Source: an uncultured Gemmataceae bacterium (GTDB taxonomy: Bacteria; Planctomycetota; Planctomycetia; Gemmatales; Gemmataceae). From it: a stretch of 35,516 nucleotides of DNA. The position numbers and the translations under genes are program-made. The notes beneath the pieces were generated by a model. That model did not search any database. It had not been told where the DNA came from and saw nothing but the letters and a program-made list of their open reading frames with translations. The stretch's first letter is position 1. Each line of letters begins with the position of its first letter. Positions 1 to 9,449 of this stretch are shown in pieces. The stretch spans positions 1 to 35,516 of the forward strand of contig CAKZUU010000010.1 in assembly GCA_937922175.1 (NCBI GenBank), written 5' to 3'.

Positions 1-23
1 TTTGTGGTTGCCGAAAGGCGGAA

Positions 24-52
24 TTGTGTTCACTGATGCTTTTCACTATAAG
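24..52 (+). promoter_or_regulatory. Candidate sigma70-like promoter
   Basis: TTGTGT (24-29) and TATAAG (47-52) are separated by 17 bases, the optimal spacing, about 38 bases before the methyltransferase start at 91. The -35 matches four of six consensus positions and the -10 matches five of six. The match is by eye only, and planctomycete promoter consensus is poorly defined. Confidence 0.4.
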
Positions 53-90
53 GTGCAGGAAGTTGTCGCTTTTATTCCGCGGAGAGAGTC

Positions 91-1692
91 ATGGCCGACC
101 CGAATATGCGAACTCCTTACGATGAGGTCCCTTACGCAAGCTACTCGTTTCCCGAAACACACCCGGACCGAATGGCAACGGTGGCGCATCTGTTCAATTT
201 AAAGCCTGTGCCGCCGGATCAATGCCGCGTCCTGGAACTCGGTTGCGCGAGTGGGGGCAACCTGGCTCCGATGGCGTCGCTGTACCCGAACAGCGAATTC
301 ATCGGCATCGATCTCTCCCGCGTCCAGATCGAGCAAGGGAAGCAGTTGTGGGAGCCCTTGAACCTCAGCAACTTGCAGTTGCGCCATGCCAGCATTATGG
401 ACGTGGACGCATCGTTCGGGAAATTCGACTACATTATTTGCCACGGCGTCTTTTCTTGGGTGCCTACTGAGGTCCAAGACAAGATCCTGAGCATCGCTCG
501 CGATCACCTCACGCCGAATGGCATCGCCTACATCAGCTACAACACGCTTCCGGGTTGGCATATGCGCGGCATGATCCGCGACATGATGCGGTATCATGCC
601 CTGCGCTTCAAGGACCCCGCCACCCGTGTGGCCCAGGCTCGCGCCTTGCTCGACTTCCTGGCGAAGAGTGTCGGCAACGATGCCAACAACCCTTATGCGA
701 CGCTTCTCAAGGTGGAAACCGAGTTCCTCAAACAGTCGGAAGATTGGTACCTGTACCACGAGCACCTCGAAGAGATCAACGCTCCGATGTACTTCTACCA
801 ATTTGTGGATCGGGCCCAGCAATTCGGCCTGCGCTTCCTGGGCGAGTCGATGGTCCGGCAGATGGTGCCCGGGAACTATCCCCAAGAGGTCGAACAAGTC
901 CTGCAACGGCTGGCACCGAACATCATCTACATGGAACAGTACATGGACTTCCTGCGGAATCGCATGTTCCGGCAAACCCTGCTTTGTCGACCCGAACACG
1001 AACCGCAATATGCTCTGAACCCGGATCGCTTGATTGGTTTGCACGTGGCCAGCCCGCTGAAACCCGAGAATAAAGAACCCGACACCAAGACGAACGCCTC
1101 GGAGACGTTCAAAATGCCCGTGGGGAGTGCCAACGTACAGATCACCGACCCCCTGTGCAAAACCGCGATGATGATCCTCGTGGAGCGCTATCCGGCGTCG
1201 ATCGAGTTCGAAGAGTTGTGTCTTGAGGCACGTCGGCGGTTGACTCCCCTGATGGCCAACCCCGATGACATCACGAAAAATCGCGACCGGCAAATTATTG
1301 GACGGATGATCCTTCAGTTCTACATGTCGCTCGTGGATCGGTTGGTGGAGCTGCGGAAGGTGCCGGTTCCTGTCTTCACCAAGGTGAGCGAACGGCCTCT
1401 GACGACGCCGCTGGCCCGTCGGCAAGCCTCGACGGGGCGTGCGGCCACCAATCTCAAACACGAATTGGGCACGCTCGGAGAATTTGAGCGGCACATTCTG
1501 CGGCACCTGGACGGCCAGCATGACAAGTCGCAACTCACGGATATCCTCGTCGAGATGGTCACAACGGGCGTCCTGAATGCTCACAAAGACGGCCAGAAAG
1601 TGACCGATCCGGTCGAAGTGCGTAAGCTGATCGTGCCGGCGCTGGACGAGGCGCTAACTCGGTTCGCCAACTTCTCGTTCCTGATTGCGTGA
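91..1692 (+). CDS. Class I SAM-dependent methyltransferase, protein-lysine methyltransferase-like
   Basis: The 533-residue protein has a Rossmann methyltransferase core with SAM motif I VLELGCASGGN (47-57), the acidic motif II end in IGIDLS (Asp74), and a conserved NTLPGW segment (151-156). This layout, followed by a helical regulatory region (about 220-310) and a winged-helix-like C-terminal part (about 420-533), is that of the methyltransferase-regulatory-domain family, which includes the rickettsial lysine methyltransferases acting on the outer-membrane protein OmpB. The substrate here is not visible from sequence; methylation of a surface or other protein is the best guess from family. 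The ATG at 91 has GGAG at 81-84 with six bases of spacing. It is probably cytoplasmic, as no signal peptide is seen. The helicase gene starts 88 bases downstream in the same direction. Confidence 0.85.
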   Translation: MADPNMRTPYDEVPYASYSFPETHPDRMATVAHLFNLKPVPPDQCRVLELGCASGGNLAPMASLYPNSEFIGIDLSRVQIEQGKQLWEPLNLSNLQLRHASIMDVDASFGKFDYIICHGVFSWVPTEVQDKILSIARDHLTPNGIAYISYNTLPGWHMRGMIRDMMRYHALRFKDPATRVAQARALLDFLAKSVGNDANNPYATLLKVETEFLKQSEDWYLYHEHLEEINAPMYFYQFVDRAQQFGLRFLGESMVRQMVPGNYPQEVEQVLQRLAPNIIYMEQYMDFLRNRMFRQTLLCRPEHEPQYALNPDRLIGLHVASPLKPENKEPDTKTNASETFKMPVGSANVQITDPLCKTAMMILVERYPASIEFEELCLEARRRLTPLMANPDDITKNRDRQIIGRMILQFYMSLVDRLVELRKVPVPVFTKVSERPLTTPLARRQASTGRAATNLKHELGTLGEFERHILRHLDGQHDKSQLTDILVEMVTTGVLNAHKDGQKVTDPVEVRKLIVPALDEALTRFANFSFLIA

Positions 1693-1780
1693 CGGTCGCT
1701 CGGAGAGTGGGGTGAGGGACCGGCGCGGCGAACAGTCGACCATCACCTGGTTCCCGCCCCCACGCTGCGGTAGCGATGCG

Positions 1781-4168
1781 ATGACATTGTCACGTTCCGA
1801 AATCCTTGACCGCTATCTCGCCCAACTCCCTTATCCCCCTTACCCTGTTCAGGAAGAGGCTCTTCTCGCATGGTTTGCGGCCGATGAAGGCGTCATGGTT
1901 TGTACGCCGACCGGCACCGGCAAGACGTTAATCGCTCAGGCCGCCATCTTCGAAGCCCTGCACACCGGAGCTCGTGCCTACTACACGACCCCCCTAATCG
2001 CTCTGACCGAACAAAAGTTCCGGGAGATGCAAGAGGCCGCCGAACGGTGGGGATTCTCCCGCGATGACATCGGCTTGGTCACAGGCAATCGCAAGGTCCA
2101 TCCCCAGGCCCGCATCCTGATCGTCGTCGCGGAGATTTTGCTCAATCGCCTGCTCCATCCCGAAGCGTTTTCCTTCGACGACGTCGCCGCTGTCGTCATG
2201 GACGAATTTCACCACTTCGCCGATCCCGAGCGAGGGATCGTCTGGGAATTGTCGCTGGCCATGCTGCCGAAACGCACGCGGTTGCTTCTGCTTTCCGCGA
2301 CGGTCGGCAACGCTTTTGAGTTTCTGCAATGGCTCGAGACGCGCCACGAACGAAAGCTGGAGTTGGTGGAAAGTCGCGAGCGCAAAATCCCGTTAACGTA
2401 TCATTGGGTGCCGAATCAACTCTTGGGCGAGTTACTCGAAGAGATGGTGAAAGGGGACGAGGCGACACGGAAGACGCCGGCCTTGGTTTTCTGTTTCAAC
2501 CGCGACGAATGCTGGACCGTAGCCGAGGCTCTCAAAGGTCTCGACCTATTGTGGAGCGGGCAACGGGGGCAGATCAATGCCATCTTGGAGCGATACGATT
2601 GGACCCACGGAGCGGGACCGAAACTGCGTCAGATGCTGTTGCGTGGCGTGGGGGTGCATCATGCGGGGGTGTTGCCCAAGTACCGCCGCGTCGTCGAGGA
2701 GTTATTCATCAAAAAGCTCTTGAGCGTGGCCGTTTGTACCGAAACCTTGGCCGCCGGCATCAACTTGCCGGCTCGATCGGTCGTCGTCACGAGTCTCGCG
2801 AAAGGACCGTTGGGCAAGCAGAAACTCATCGATGCCAGCACGCTGCATCAAATTTTCGGTCGAGCGGGACGACCTCAGTACGACACGCAAGGCTTTGTGT
2901 ATGTCTTGGCCCACGAGGATGACGTCCGCTTGCTGCGCTGGAAGGAGAAGTACGACGCGATTCCCGACACGACCAAAGATCCCGTACTTCTCAAGATGAA
3001 AAAGGAACTGAAACGAAAAAAGCCCACCAAGCGAGACGACGTGCTGTACTGGACCGAGGGTCAATTTGAGAAGCTGAAGAATTCGCCCCCCGCTCGACTG
3101 TACAGCAAAGGTCCGTTGCCGTGGCGTTTGCTGGCGTATCTGTTAAAAGTCTCGCCTGAGGTGGACAAGGTTCGCACGGTGATTCGCAAGCGACTCCTGG
3201 ACCAACCCCGAATCGCCGCCGGCGAAAAGATGCTCGAGCAAATGCTTCAAACACTGGAGACCGGAGGCTATGTGACGTTGGAACCGCCGACTCCGCCGAC
3301 GGCCGCTCCCGACAACACTTCCTCGGAGGTCAGTGCCCCGGCTGCTCGCGCCCCGATCCAACGGGCGATCCCCACCGATCGTTTGGACCGTCTTCTCGTC
3401 TTCCGCAGTGTGCACCCCCTGTATGGTGCCTTTCTGGTCGATCAACTCGGCATCGCTAGCCCCGAGGAACGGTTGCAGGCGTTGGAGAGCGTGTTGGAGT
3501 TACCGCGGCCGTTGTTGAAATGCGTCCGTGTGCCGCGCGATCTCTCACCCGGTCGTTTGGAGCGCGAACGGCTTGACCCGGAGCTGATCCGTCGCGGCTT
3601 GATCCCTGCCCCGGTCGAGCCGTCGTCGGACGAGAACCGGGACAATCCCCCGGAGAGACCCCGAGAGTTCATCCCCTGGGAGGAACGTCCCCCGCGGCTC
3701 GCGGAAAAACTCCGACTGTATTTTGAAGCGTTGCACCCCGAAGTGACCGACGTACAAGCTGAAGCGGTCTGGTCGGCGGCCGAGTTGCTGCGCTTCGGCG
3801 GCGACTTCAATGCCTATGTCAAGCAGCGGGATTTGACACGGCAAGAGGGAATTATTTTTCGGCACCTCCTACGCTTGATCTTGCTCTGCGCCGAATTCGC
3901 CGAGCTGACTCCGCCCGAGACGACGGCGGAGGAGTGGCGGGAATGGCTCCGCGATTTGGAGCGTCGCTTGGCGGAATCTTGTCGCAAGGTTGATCCGACG
4001 AGCACCGATCTGATGATTCAAGCGGCCAAGGCGGCCGATGTCGTGGAGGGGGAAGAGGCCAAACCGATCGATTTACCCGAGCCTCCGCCCGCCGTCCAGG
4101 TCCTCTACGACAGCAGCACGACATTGGCTCCCGACGCGGAATTCGGAGCCGGCATTCTCGACGAATAG
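1781..4168 (+). CDS. Ski2-like DEAD/DEAH-box helicase
   Basis: This 795-residue superfamily 2 helicase couples NTP hydrolysis to remodelling or unwinding of RNA or DNA in the cytoplasm. Motifs appear in order: Walker A TPTGTGKT (42-49), motif Ia TTPLIALTEQKF, the DExH box DEFH (141-144), motif III SAT (172-174), GVHHAG, motif V TETLAAGINLP (from 320), and motif VI QIFGRAGRP (357-365). The last two are the hallmark of Ski2/Mtr4/HelY/Hel308 relatives. After residue 400 there is a basic stretch, then a Pro/Ala-rich linker and a helical C-terminal region without a domain I recognise. The frame is open upstream from a TTG at 1685 inside the preceding gene, but those 32 residues look untranslated and the ATG at 1781 begins a typical Q-motif region. 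Whether it acts in RNA turnover or DNA repair cannot be told from the sequence. Confidence 0.88.
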   Translation: MTLSRSEILDRYLAQLPYPPYPVQEEALLAWFAADEGVMVCTPTGTGKTLIAQAAIFEALHTGARAYYTTPLIALTEQKFREMQEAAERWGFSRDDIGLVTGNRKVHPQARILIVVAEILLNRLLHPEAFSFDDVAAVVMDEFHHFADPERGIVWELSLAMLPKRTRLLLLSATVGNAFEFLQWLETRHERKLELVESRERKIPLTYHWVPNQLLGELLEEMVKGDEATRKTPALVFCFNRDECWTVAEALKGLDLLWSGQRGQINAILERYDWTHGAGPKLRQMLLRGVGVHHAGVLPKYRRVVEELFIKKLLSVAVCTETLAAGINLPARSVVVTSLAKGPLGKQKLIDASTLHQIFGRAGRPQYDTQGFVYVLAHEDDVRLLRWKEKYDAIPDTTKDPVLLKMKKELKRKKPTKRDDVLYWTEGQFEKLKNSPPARLYSKGPLPWRLLAYLLKVSPEVDKVRTVIRKRLLDQPRIAAGEKMLEQMLQTLETGGYVTLEPPTPPTAAPDNTSSEVSAPAARAPIQRAIPTDRLDRLLVFRSVHPLYGAFLVDQLGIASPEERLQALESVLELPRPLLKCVRVPRDLSPGRLERERLDPELIRRGLIPAPVEPSSDENRDNPPERPREFIPWEERPPRLAEKLRLYFEALHPEVTDVQAEAVWSAAELLRFGGDFNAYVKQRDLTRQEGIIFRHLLRLILLCAEFAELTPPETTAEEWREWLRDLERRLAESCRKVDPTSTDLMIQAAKAADVVEGEEAKPIDLPEPPPAVQVLYDSSTTLAPDAEFGAGILDE

Positions 4169-4281
4169 CCGTCGGTTCACCTCAGCCCCGTTGAACCTTC
4201 GTCTTGTGCGCTTAGATAGAAACAAATCGGATTCGTTTGGACAGGATGCGTCGACTGAGGAATCCCGTTTGCGAGGTCACT

Positions 4282-7200
4282 ATGCGTTTGGGATCGATGG
4301 CAACGATCTTCTTGGTCGCGGCAACGGTGAGTCAAGCCGAAGAGGCCCGGCTGCTGCGATTTCCCACAATCCACGGCGACACGATCGCCTTTACCCACGC
4401 AGGGAATCTGTACTCCGTGTCCGCGAAAGGAGGAGTGGCCCGGCGACTCACCAACCACGACGGACAGGAGATTTTCCCGCGGTTCAGCCCCGACGGTCGA
4501 TGGATCGCTTTCAGCGGGCAGTACGACGGCAATACCGAAGTCTACGTCATCCCCGCGAGCGGGGGGGTGCCCAAACGACTGACATGGACCGCGACCTTGG
4601 CCCGCGATGACGTCGCCGATCGGATGGGCCCGAACAACATGGTCATCGGTTGGAAGCATGACAGCAAAACGATCCTCTTCCGCTCACGGATGCGATCGTT
4701 CAACGACTTCATTGGAGCGCTTTACACGGTGACGATCGATGGTGCGATGCCGGAGCCGGTCCCCTTGCCGCGGGGTGGTTTCGCCAGTTATTCGCCCGAC
4801 GACTCCCAGCTCGCCTACAACCGCATCTTCCGCGAATTCCGCACCTGGAAGCGTTATCGCGGGGGGATGGCCGACGACATCTGGATTCACGACTTCAACA
4901 AGAAGACGACCGAAGCAATTGCCCCCAGCCCCGCCAGCGACATCATTCCGATGTGGGCCGGCGATCGAATTTATTTCCTCTCCGATCGAGACAAGAACAG
5001 CCGATTCAACTTGTTCTCTTACCATCTGAAAACTCGCGAGGTTAAGCAACACACCTTTTTCGAGGAGTTCGATTGCAAGTTCCCTTCGTTGGGGGACAAC
5101 GCGATCGTGTTCGAGAATGGTGGATACATCTACCGCTTCGACCTGAAAACAGAAACAGCGGAGAAAGTCGTGATCGAGCTGAACGACGATTTTCCGGTGG
5201 CCCGCAGCGGTCTGAGGTCGGTCGCAAATCAAGTCGCTTCCTACGAGATTTCTCCGGATGGCAAGCGCGCGCTGTTCAGTGCACGGGGCGATTTGTTCAC
5301 GGTGCCGGCCAGCTCCGGGCCGACACGCAACTTGACCCGCTCACCGGGAGTGCATGACCGCAGCCCCAAATGGTCACCCGACGGCAAGACGATCGCCTTC
5401 ATCTCCGATGCCACTGGCGAAGACGAGATTCACCTGATCGCACAAGACGGAGGCAGCCCGTCGCGGCCCATCACGAAAGGGGGCGACACCTACAAGTTCG
5501 AGTTGTACTGGTCGCCCGACGGCAGCAAGATCGCCTGGAACGACAAAAAGGGACGGCTCCAGTATGTCGATGTCAAGACCGGCGACGTCCAGTTGGTGGC
5601 GCAGTCGAACGCCTTTGAAATCAATGATTTCGTCTGGTCGCACGACTCGAAATGGCTCGCCTATGTCCTGCCTCGACCGCAAGAGTTCCCCCTGCTGATG
5701 CTCTACTCAGTCGAGAAGAAGGAGAGCATCGCGGCGAGCGACGGCTGGTACACGGTTGCCCGACCGGCGTTCAGTGACGACGGGAAATACCTGTATTTCA
5801 TCTCCGGCCGCGACTTCAACCCGATGTACGGCCAGACAGAATTCAATCACATCTACCAGAACATGCAGCGGATCTATCTGCTCACCTTGCGAAAAGACAC
5901 GCCGCATCCGTTTGCCCCCAAAAGCGACGAGGTCGCCATGGCGGCGGAGAAACCCAGCGACGGGAAGCCCGCCGCACCGGGCAAGCCGACCGAAGAGGGC
6001 AAACCCGCTGAGCAGAAACCCGAAGCGAACAAACCCGCGGAAGGTAGTCCACCCAGCGATAAGACCAAGCCCGCAGATCCAGCCAAGCCGGCCGAACCCG
6101 CCCACGCCGTCCGTGTCGATGCCGACGGGCTGGCTCAGCGTGTTGTCCAATTACCGGTTCCTCCGTCCAACTACGGCGACTTGAACGTCGTGGGGAATCT
6201 GGTGTATTACCGCCGCGGCGATGGACTCTTCGTCTTCGACATGTCGGCCAAGAAAGAGACGTCGCTGGGAAATGTGAGCGGTTATGAGATCTCCCACGAC
6301 AAAAAGAAGATGCTCGTGTTGTCGGGAGGTAAATATGCCATTATTGACCTGCCGCGGGGACCAATCAATGTCGGCGAAGGACTGAAACTCGACGGGATGG
6401 AGGTCGTGCTGGATCGAGCCGCCGAATGGAAGCAGATCTTCGAGGAATGTTGGCGGCAAATGCGCGACTTCTTCTATGATCCCGGAATGCATGGAGTGGA
6501 TTGGCCAACCCTGAAAGCAAAATACGCGGTGCTGTTGCCTCATGTCCATCATCGGGCCGATCTGACGTATGTGATCGGCGAGATGATTGCGGAGTTGAAT
6601 GCGGGTCATGCCTACGTCGGAGGGGGTGACGTACCGACGGTGCCCCGTTTACCATTGGGCCTGCTTGGTGCTGAGCTTCGGCGAGATCCAAACACGAAGT
6701 TCTACCGCATCGACCGTATCTTGAAGGGGACAACCTGGAATCCCGTGACGCGCTCGCCCCTGGCCGACATCGGTGTCGATGCCAAGGTCGGCGAATACAT
6801 CGTGGCGGTGAACGGTCGACCGACCAGCGAGATGGCCAACATCTATGAATCGCTTGTCAACGCTGCCGACCGCCACGTGATCCTGAGCTTGAACAGCAAA
6901 CCAGAGTTGGCCGGGGCTCGCACCGTTCATGTGGTACCGATCCGCGACGAAGCTCCGCTGTACTACTACGAGTGGGTGCAGAACAATATTGCCAAAGTCG
7001 AGAAAATGTCGAACGGCAAGATCGGTTACCTTCACGTTCCCGACATGTTGCAGAATGGTCTGAATGAATTTGCCCGACATTATTACCCGCAACTCGGGAA
7101 AAAGGCGTTGGTGATCGACATGCGGGGCAACGGCGGCGGAAACGTGTCGCCGATGTTGATCGAGCGATTGCGGCGGGAAATCGCGATGGTGGGTATTCAC

Positions 7201-7617
7201 CGAAATGGCTCACCCTCGGTGATCCCGTTCGGGACCTTTGTCGGCCCGAAAGCCTGCCTGATCAACGAGTTTTCTGCCAGCGACGGCGATTTGTTTCCCT
7301 GGCAGTTCCGCCATTATGGGCTGGGCAAACTCATCGGCAAACGCAGTTGGGGCGGCGTCATCGGCATCCGTGGCACCCTGCCACTGCTCGATGGCGGTTA
7401 CCTGAATCGGCCCGAATTTTCCCGGTACAGTCTCGATGGCAAAACGTGGATCATTGAAGGGTACGGCGTGGACCCCGACGAGGTGGTCGATAACGATCCC
7501 GCAAAAGAGTGGGCCGGCGACGATCAACAATTGAACTACGCCGTCCAACATCTGCTCGAAGAGCTCAAAACCAAGGAGTTCAATCTGCCGCCCGTTCCGC
7601 CCTACCCGAAACGGTAA
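4282..7617 (+). CDS. Secreted tricorn-like S41 family protease
   Basis: This 1111-residue protein begins with a signal peptide (hydrophobic IFLVAATVSQA, then EE). Residues about 25-540 form repeated blades with motifs such as FSPDGRWIAFSG and WSPDGKTIAFIS, typical of TolB/PD40 and tricorn beta-propellers. A Lys/Pro/Ala-rich linker (about 550-607) leads to the tricorn core, a PDZ-like domain (about 828-872) and the S41 catalytic region. His776 in NAGHAYVGG matches the tricorn catalytic His, and the nucleophile should lie in INEFSASDGD (994-1003). The residue before His776 is Gly, whereas Thermoplasma tricorn has Ser there. It probably degrades peptides in the periplasm; the M28 peptidase downstream could finish the products. 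I prefer the ATG at 4282 (GAGG at 4273-4276) over 4246 because it puts the signal peptide at the N-terminus. Confidence 0.9.
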   Translation: MRLGSMATIFLVAATVSQAEEARLLRFPTIHGDTIAFTHAGNLYSVSAKGGVARRLTNHDGQEIFPRFSPDGRWIAFSGQYDGNTEVYVIPASGGVPKRLTWTATLARDDVADRMGPNNMVIGWKHDSKTILFRSRMRSFNDFIGALYTVTIDGAMPEPVPLPRGGFASYSPDDSQLAYNRIFREFRTWKRYRGGMADDIWIHDFNKKTTEAIAPSPASDIIPMWAGDRIYFLSDRDKNSRFNLFSYHLKTREVKQHTFFEEFDCKFPSLGDNAIVFENGGYIYRFDLKTETAEKVVIELNDDFPVARSGLRSVANQVASYEISPDGKRALFSARGDLFTVPASSGPTRNLTRSPGVHDRSPKWSPDGKTIAFISDATGEDEIHLIAQDGGSPSRPITKGGDTYKFELYWSPDGSKIAWNDKKGRLQYVDVKTGDVQLVAQSNAFEINDFVWSHDSKWLAYVLPRPQEFPLLMLYSVEKKESIAASDGWYTVARPAFSDDGKYLYFISGRDFNPMYGQTEFNHIYQNMQRIYLLTLRKDTPHPFAPKSDEVAMAAEKPSDGKPAAPGKPTEEGKPAEQKPEANKPAEGSPPSDKTKPADPAKPAEPAHAVRVDADGLAQRVVQLPVPPSNYGDLNVVGNLVYYRRGDGLFVFDMSAKKETSLGNVSGYEISHDKKKMLVLSGGKYAIIDLPRGPINVGEGLKLDGMEVVLDRAAEWKQIFEECWRQMRDFFYDPGMHGVDWPTLKAKYAVLLPHVHHRADLTYVIGEMIAELNAGHAYVGGGDVPTVPRLPLGLLGAELRRDPNTKFYRIDRILKGTTWNPVTRSPLADIGVDAKVGEYIVAVNGRPTSEMANIYESLVNAADRHVILSLNSKPELAGARTVHVVPIRDEAPLYYYEWVQNNIAKVEKMSNGKIGYLHVPDMLQNGLNEFARHYYPQLGKKALVIDMRGNGGGNVSPMLIERLRREIAMVGIHRNGSPSVIPFGTFVGPKACLINEFSASDGDLFPWQFRHYGLGKLIGKRSWGGVIGIRGTLPLLDGGYLNRPEFSRYSLDGKTWIIEGYGVDPDEVVDNDPAKEWAGDDQQLNYAVQHLLEELKTKEFNLPPVPPYPKR

Positions 7618-7649
7618 GCCCCTTCCCGCCGACGCACGGTACTTGTATC

Positions 7650-7679
7650 GCGGCTGCCGAGGTTTTCGTCGGCAGCCGC
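7650..7679. terminator. Perfect 11-bp hairpin between two protease genes
   Basis: Bases 7650-7660 and 7669-7679 form a perfect 11-bp inverted repeat with an 8-base loop containing TTTT, 32 bases after the S41 stop codon. There is no U-tract after either arm, so it is not a classic intrinsic terminator. It could act as an attenuator or 3'-end stabiliser. Confidence 0.45.
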
Positions 7680-7746
7680 AACCTCAGCCCTGAAACTGGG
7701 TTTATATCCGCAACTCCTGTCGGGATTCCGCCCTGGTGAGGTTGTC

Positions 7747-9366
7747 ATGAGATCGCGACTTGCTCTGATTTGTTTTTGTTGCGCTTGGGTGCTCCTGTCC
7801 GTTCCGACGCTTCGGAGCGACAATCGCGAACCGGCGGCGGCCGTTGCCGCCGATGCCAAGGCTCTGGATCAAAAGATCATGGCTGAGGCGAAGAACAACT
7901 CCGAAATCCTCGCCAACATTACCTATTTGTGCGATATGATCGGCCCACGTCTGACAGGATCCGAAAATCTGAAGCGTGCCAACGAATGGACAGCCGAACG
8001 GATGAGGTCATATGGGTTGGAAAATGTCCGTCTCGAGCCCTGGGAAATTCCCGTTGGTTGGGAGCGGGGGCCGGCAAGCCTGCGGATCGTCGATCCTCCG
8101 ATTCAGATCAATCTTCTCATCGCCGCTGCTGGATGGACGCCTGGGACCAAAGGCAAGATTGTCGGTCCCGTCGTCATCCTTCAAGTGTCGAAGCGAGAAG
8201 ATCTGGCTCAGTATAAAGGGAAGCTCAAAAATGCTATCGTCCTCAGAGGTGAGCCGCGAACGATCCCGCCCATCACAACACCGATCGACCCGAATCTTGG
8301 CCCCTATGGCATTCCTCGTCAGCCCATGGGCAACCGACCCATGGGCGGGGGAGACGCACCACGAACGGAGAATCGGCCCATGTCGGGCGATCAACCGCCC
8401 CCCCGTGGCAATTTCGGCGAGATGCAACGACTCACGCAAGAGATCCGCGACTTCCTCAAGACTGAGGGTGTCGCGGCCGTGCTGCAAGATGCGGGCAAAC
8501 CCCACGGATTGCTGGTGACGACCGGAAGTTGGCGTGGTCGTGAGCGAGCCGAAGAACAAGATGGTGTGACCACACTGTTCATTGCCCACGAGCATTACCG
8601 CTTGTTGTGGCGGTTGGCCAGTCGCCCTGAACCCGCCGTCACCAAGGTGGAACTGGAGGTAAACAACCGTTTTCTGCCGGGTCCCATCACCGTTTACAAC
8701 ACCGTGGGCGAAATCCGAGGCAGTGAGAAACCCGACGAATTCGTCGTCGTCGGTGCGCATCTGGATTCCTGGGACCTGGCCCAGGGGGCGACCGACAACG
8801 GGACCGGCACGTGCGTCGTTCTCGAAACCGCTCGAGTGTTGGCCCGCTGTGGCGTCAAACCCAAACGCACGATCAAGTTCGTGCTGTTCAGCGGTGAAGA
8901 GCAGGGGTTACACGGCTCACGCCAATTCGTCGAGCGGCACAAGGACAAAATGGCCCGATGTTCCATGGCGCTGGTCCACGATACAGGGACGGGTAAAGTC
9001 ATCAGTATCGGCCTGCAAGGCCGGGAAGTGCTCAAACCGATCTTCGAACGAGAACTGGAATCACTCAAGGAGATCGGTGTTCATAGCATCTCGACTCGAT
9101 CCGTCGGCGGGACCGACCATCAGTCGTTTGAGCGCGTCGGCGTCCCGGGATTCGCCTGTTATCAGGAGCCGCACGAATACCGCCTCACCCATCACACCCA
9201 GACCGATACGGTCGACAAAGTGATCGAGGCGAACTTGATCCAGGGCACGCAGGTGATGGCCGTGGCCGCCATGCGTGTGGCTAATCTCCCCGAGCTGCTC
9301 CCGCGAGAACGCCGAAGTCAACAACCAAGTCAACGTCCCGCGAACGGCGGCAGCGGAAATGACTGA
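7747..9366 (+). CDS. Secreted M28 family zinc metallopeptidase
   Basis: This 539-residue protein has a signal peptide (hydrophobic ALICFCCAWVLLSV) and a co-catalytic two-zinc M28 peptidase domain. Visible ligands and catalytic residues are His338 with Asp340 in GAHLDSWD, bridging Asp350 in GATDNG, Glu384-Glu385 in SGEEQG, Asp412 in VHDTGTG, and His482 or His483 in RLTHHTQTD. The family contains aminopeptidases and carboxypeptidases of the Q-type; the exact cleavage specificity is not evident. Between the N-terminal part and the catalytic domain is a PA-like segment interrupted by a Gly/Pro/Arg/Met-rich stretch (about 195-225) with repeated RPM units. GGTGAG at 7735-7740 supports the ATG. It lies 129 bases after the tricorn-like gene, consistent with a peptide-scavenging pair. 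Confidence 0.9.
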   Translation: MRSRLALICFCCAWVLLSVPTLRSDNREPAAAVAADAKALDQKIMAEAKNNSEILANITYLCDMIGPRLTGSENLKRANEWTAERMRSYGLENVRLEPWEIPVGWERGPASLRIVDPPIQINLLIAAAGWTPGTKGKIVGPVVILQVSKREDLAQYKGKLKNAIVLRGEPRTIPPITTPIDPNLGPYGIPRQPMGNRPMGGGDAPRTENRPMSGDQPPPRGNFGEMQRLTQEIRDFLKTEGVAAVLQDAGKPHGLLVTTGSWRGRERAEEQDGVTTLFIAHEHYRLLWRLASRPEPAVTKVELEVNNRFLPGPITVYNTVGEIRGSEKPDEFVVVGAHLDSWDLAQGATDNGTGTCVVLETARVLARCGVKPKRTIKFVLFSGEEQGLHGSRQFVERHKDKMARCSMALVHDTGTGKVISIGLQGREVLKPIFERELESLKEIGVHSISTRSVGGTDHQSFERVGVPGFACYQEPHEYRLTHHTQTDTVDKVIEANLIQGTQVMAVAAMRVANLPELLPRERRSQQPSQRPANGGSGND

Positions 9367-9449
9367 GGAAACCGCCCCTCGAAGGGCACCCGGGCAACCC
9401 CGACACGAGGAACGGGCCCCCCTCCGTGGCCGTCAGGGCATCGACCGGC

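Noticed and set aside
199-1584. 461-codon open frame on the minus strand
   Set aside because: Antisense of the methyltransferase gene, a typical shadow in GC-rich DNA, with low-complexity composition and no start signals.
1685-1780. N-terminal extension of the helicase from a TTG
   Set aside because: The start lies inside the preceding gene and the residues look unconserved; the ATG at 1781 fits the family.
9367-9449. Possible terminator between the M28 gene and argG
   Set aside because: Only a GCCC/GGGC four-base stem and no U-tract are visible in this GC-rich convergent gap.
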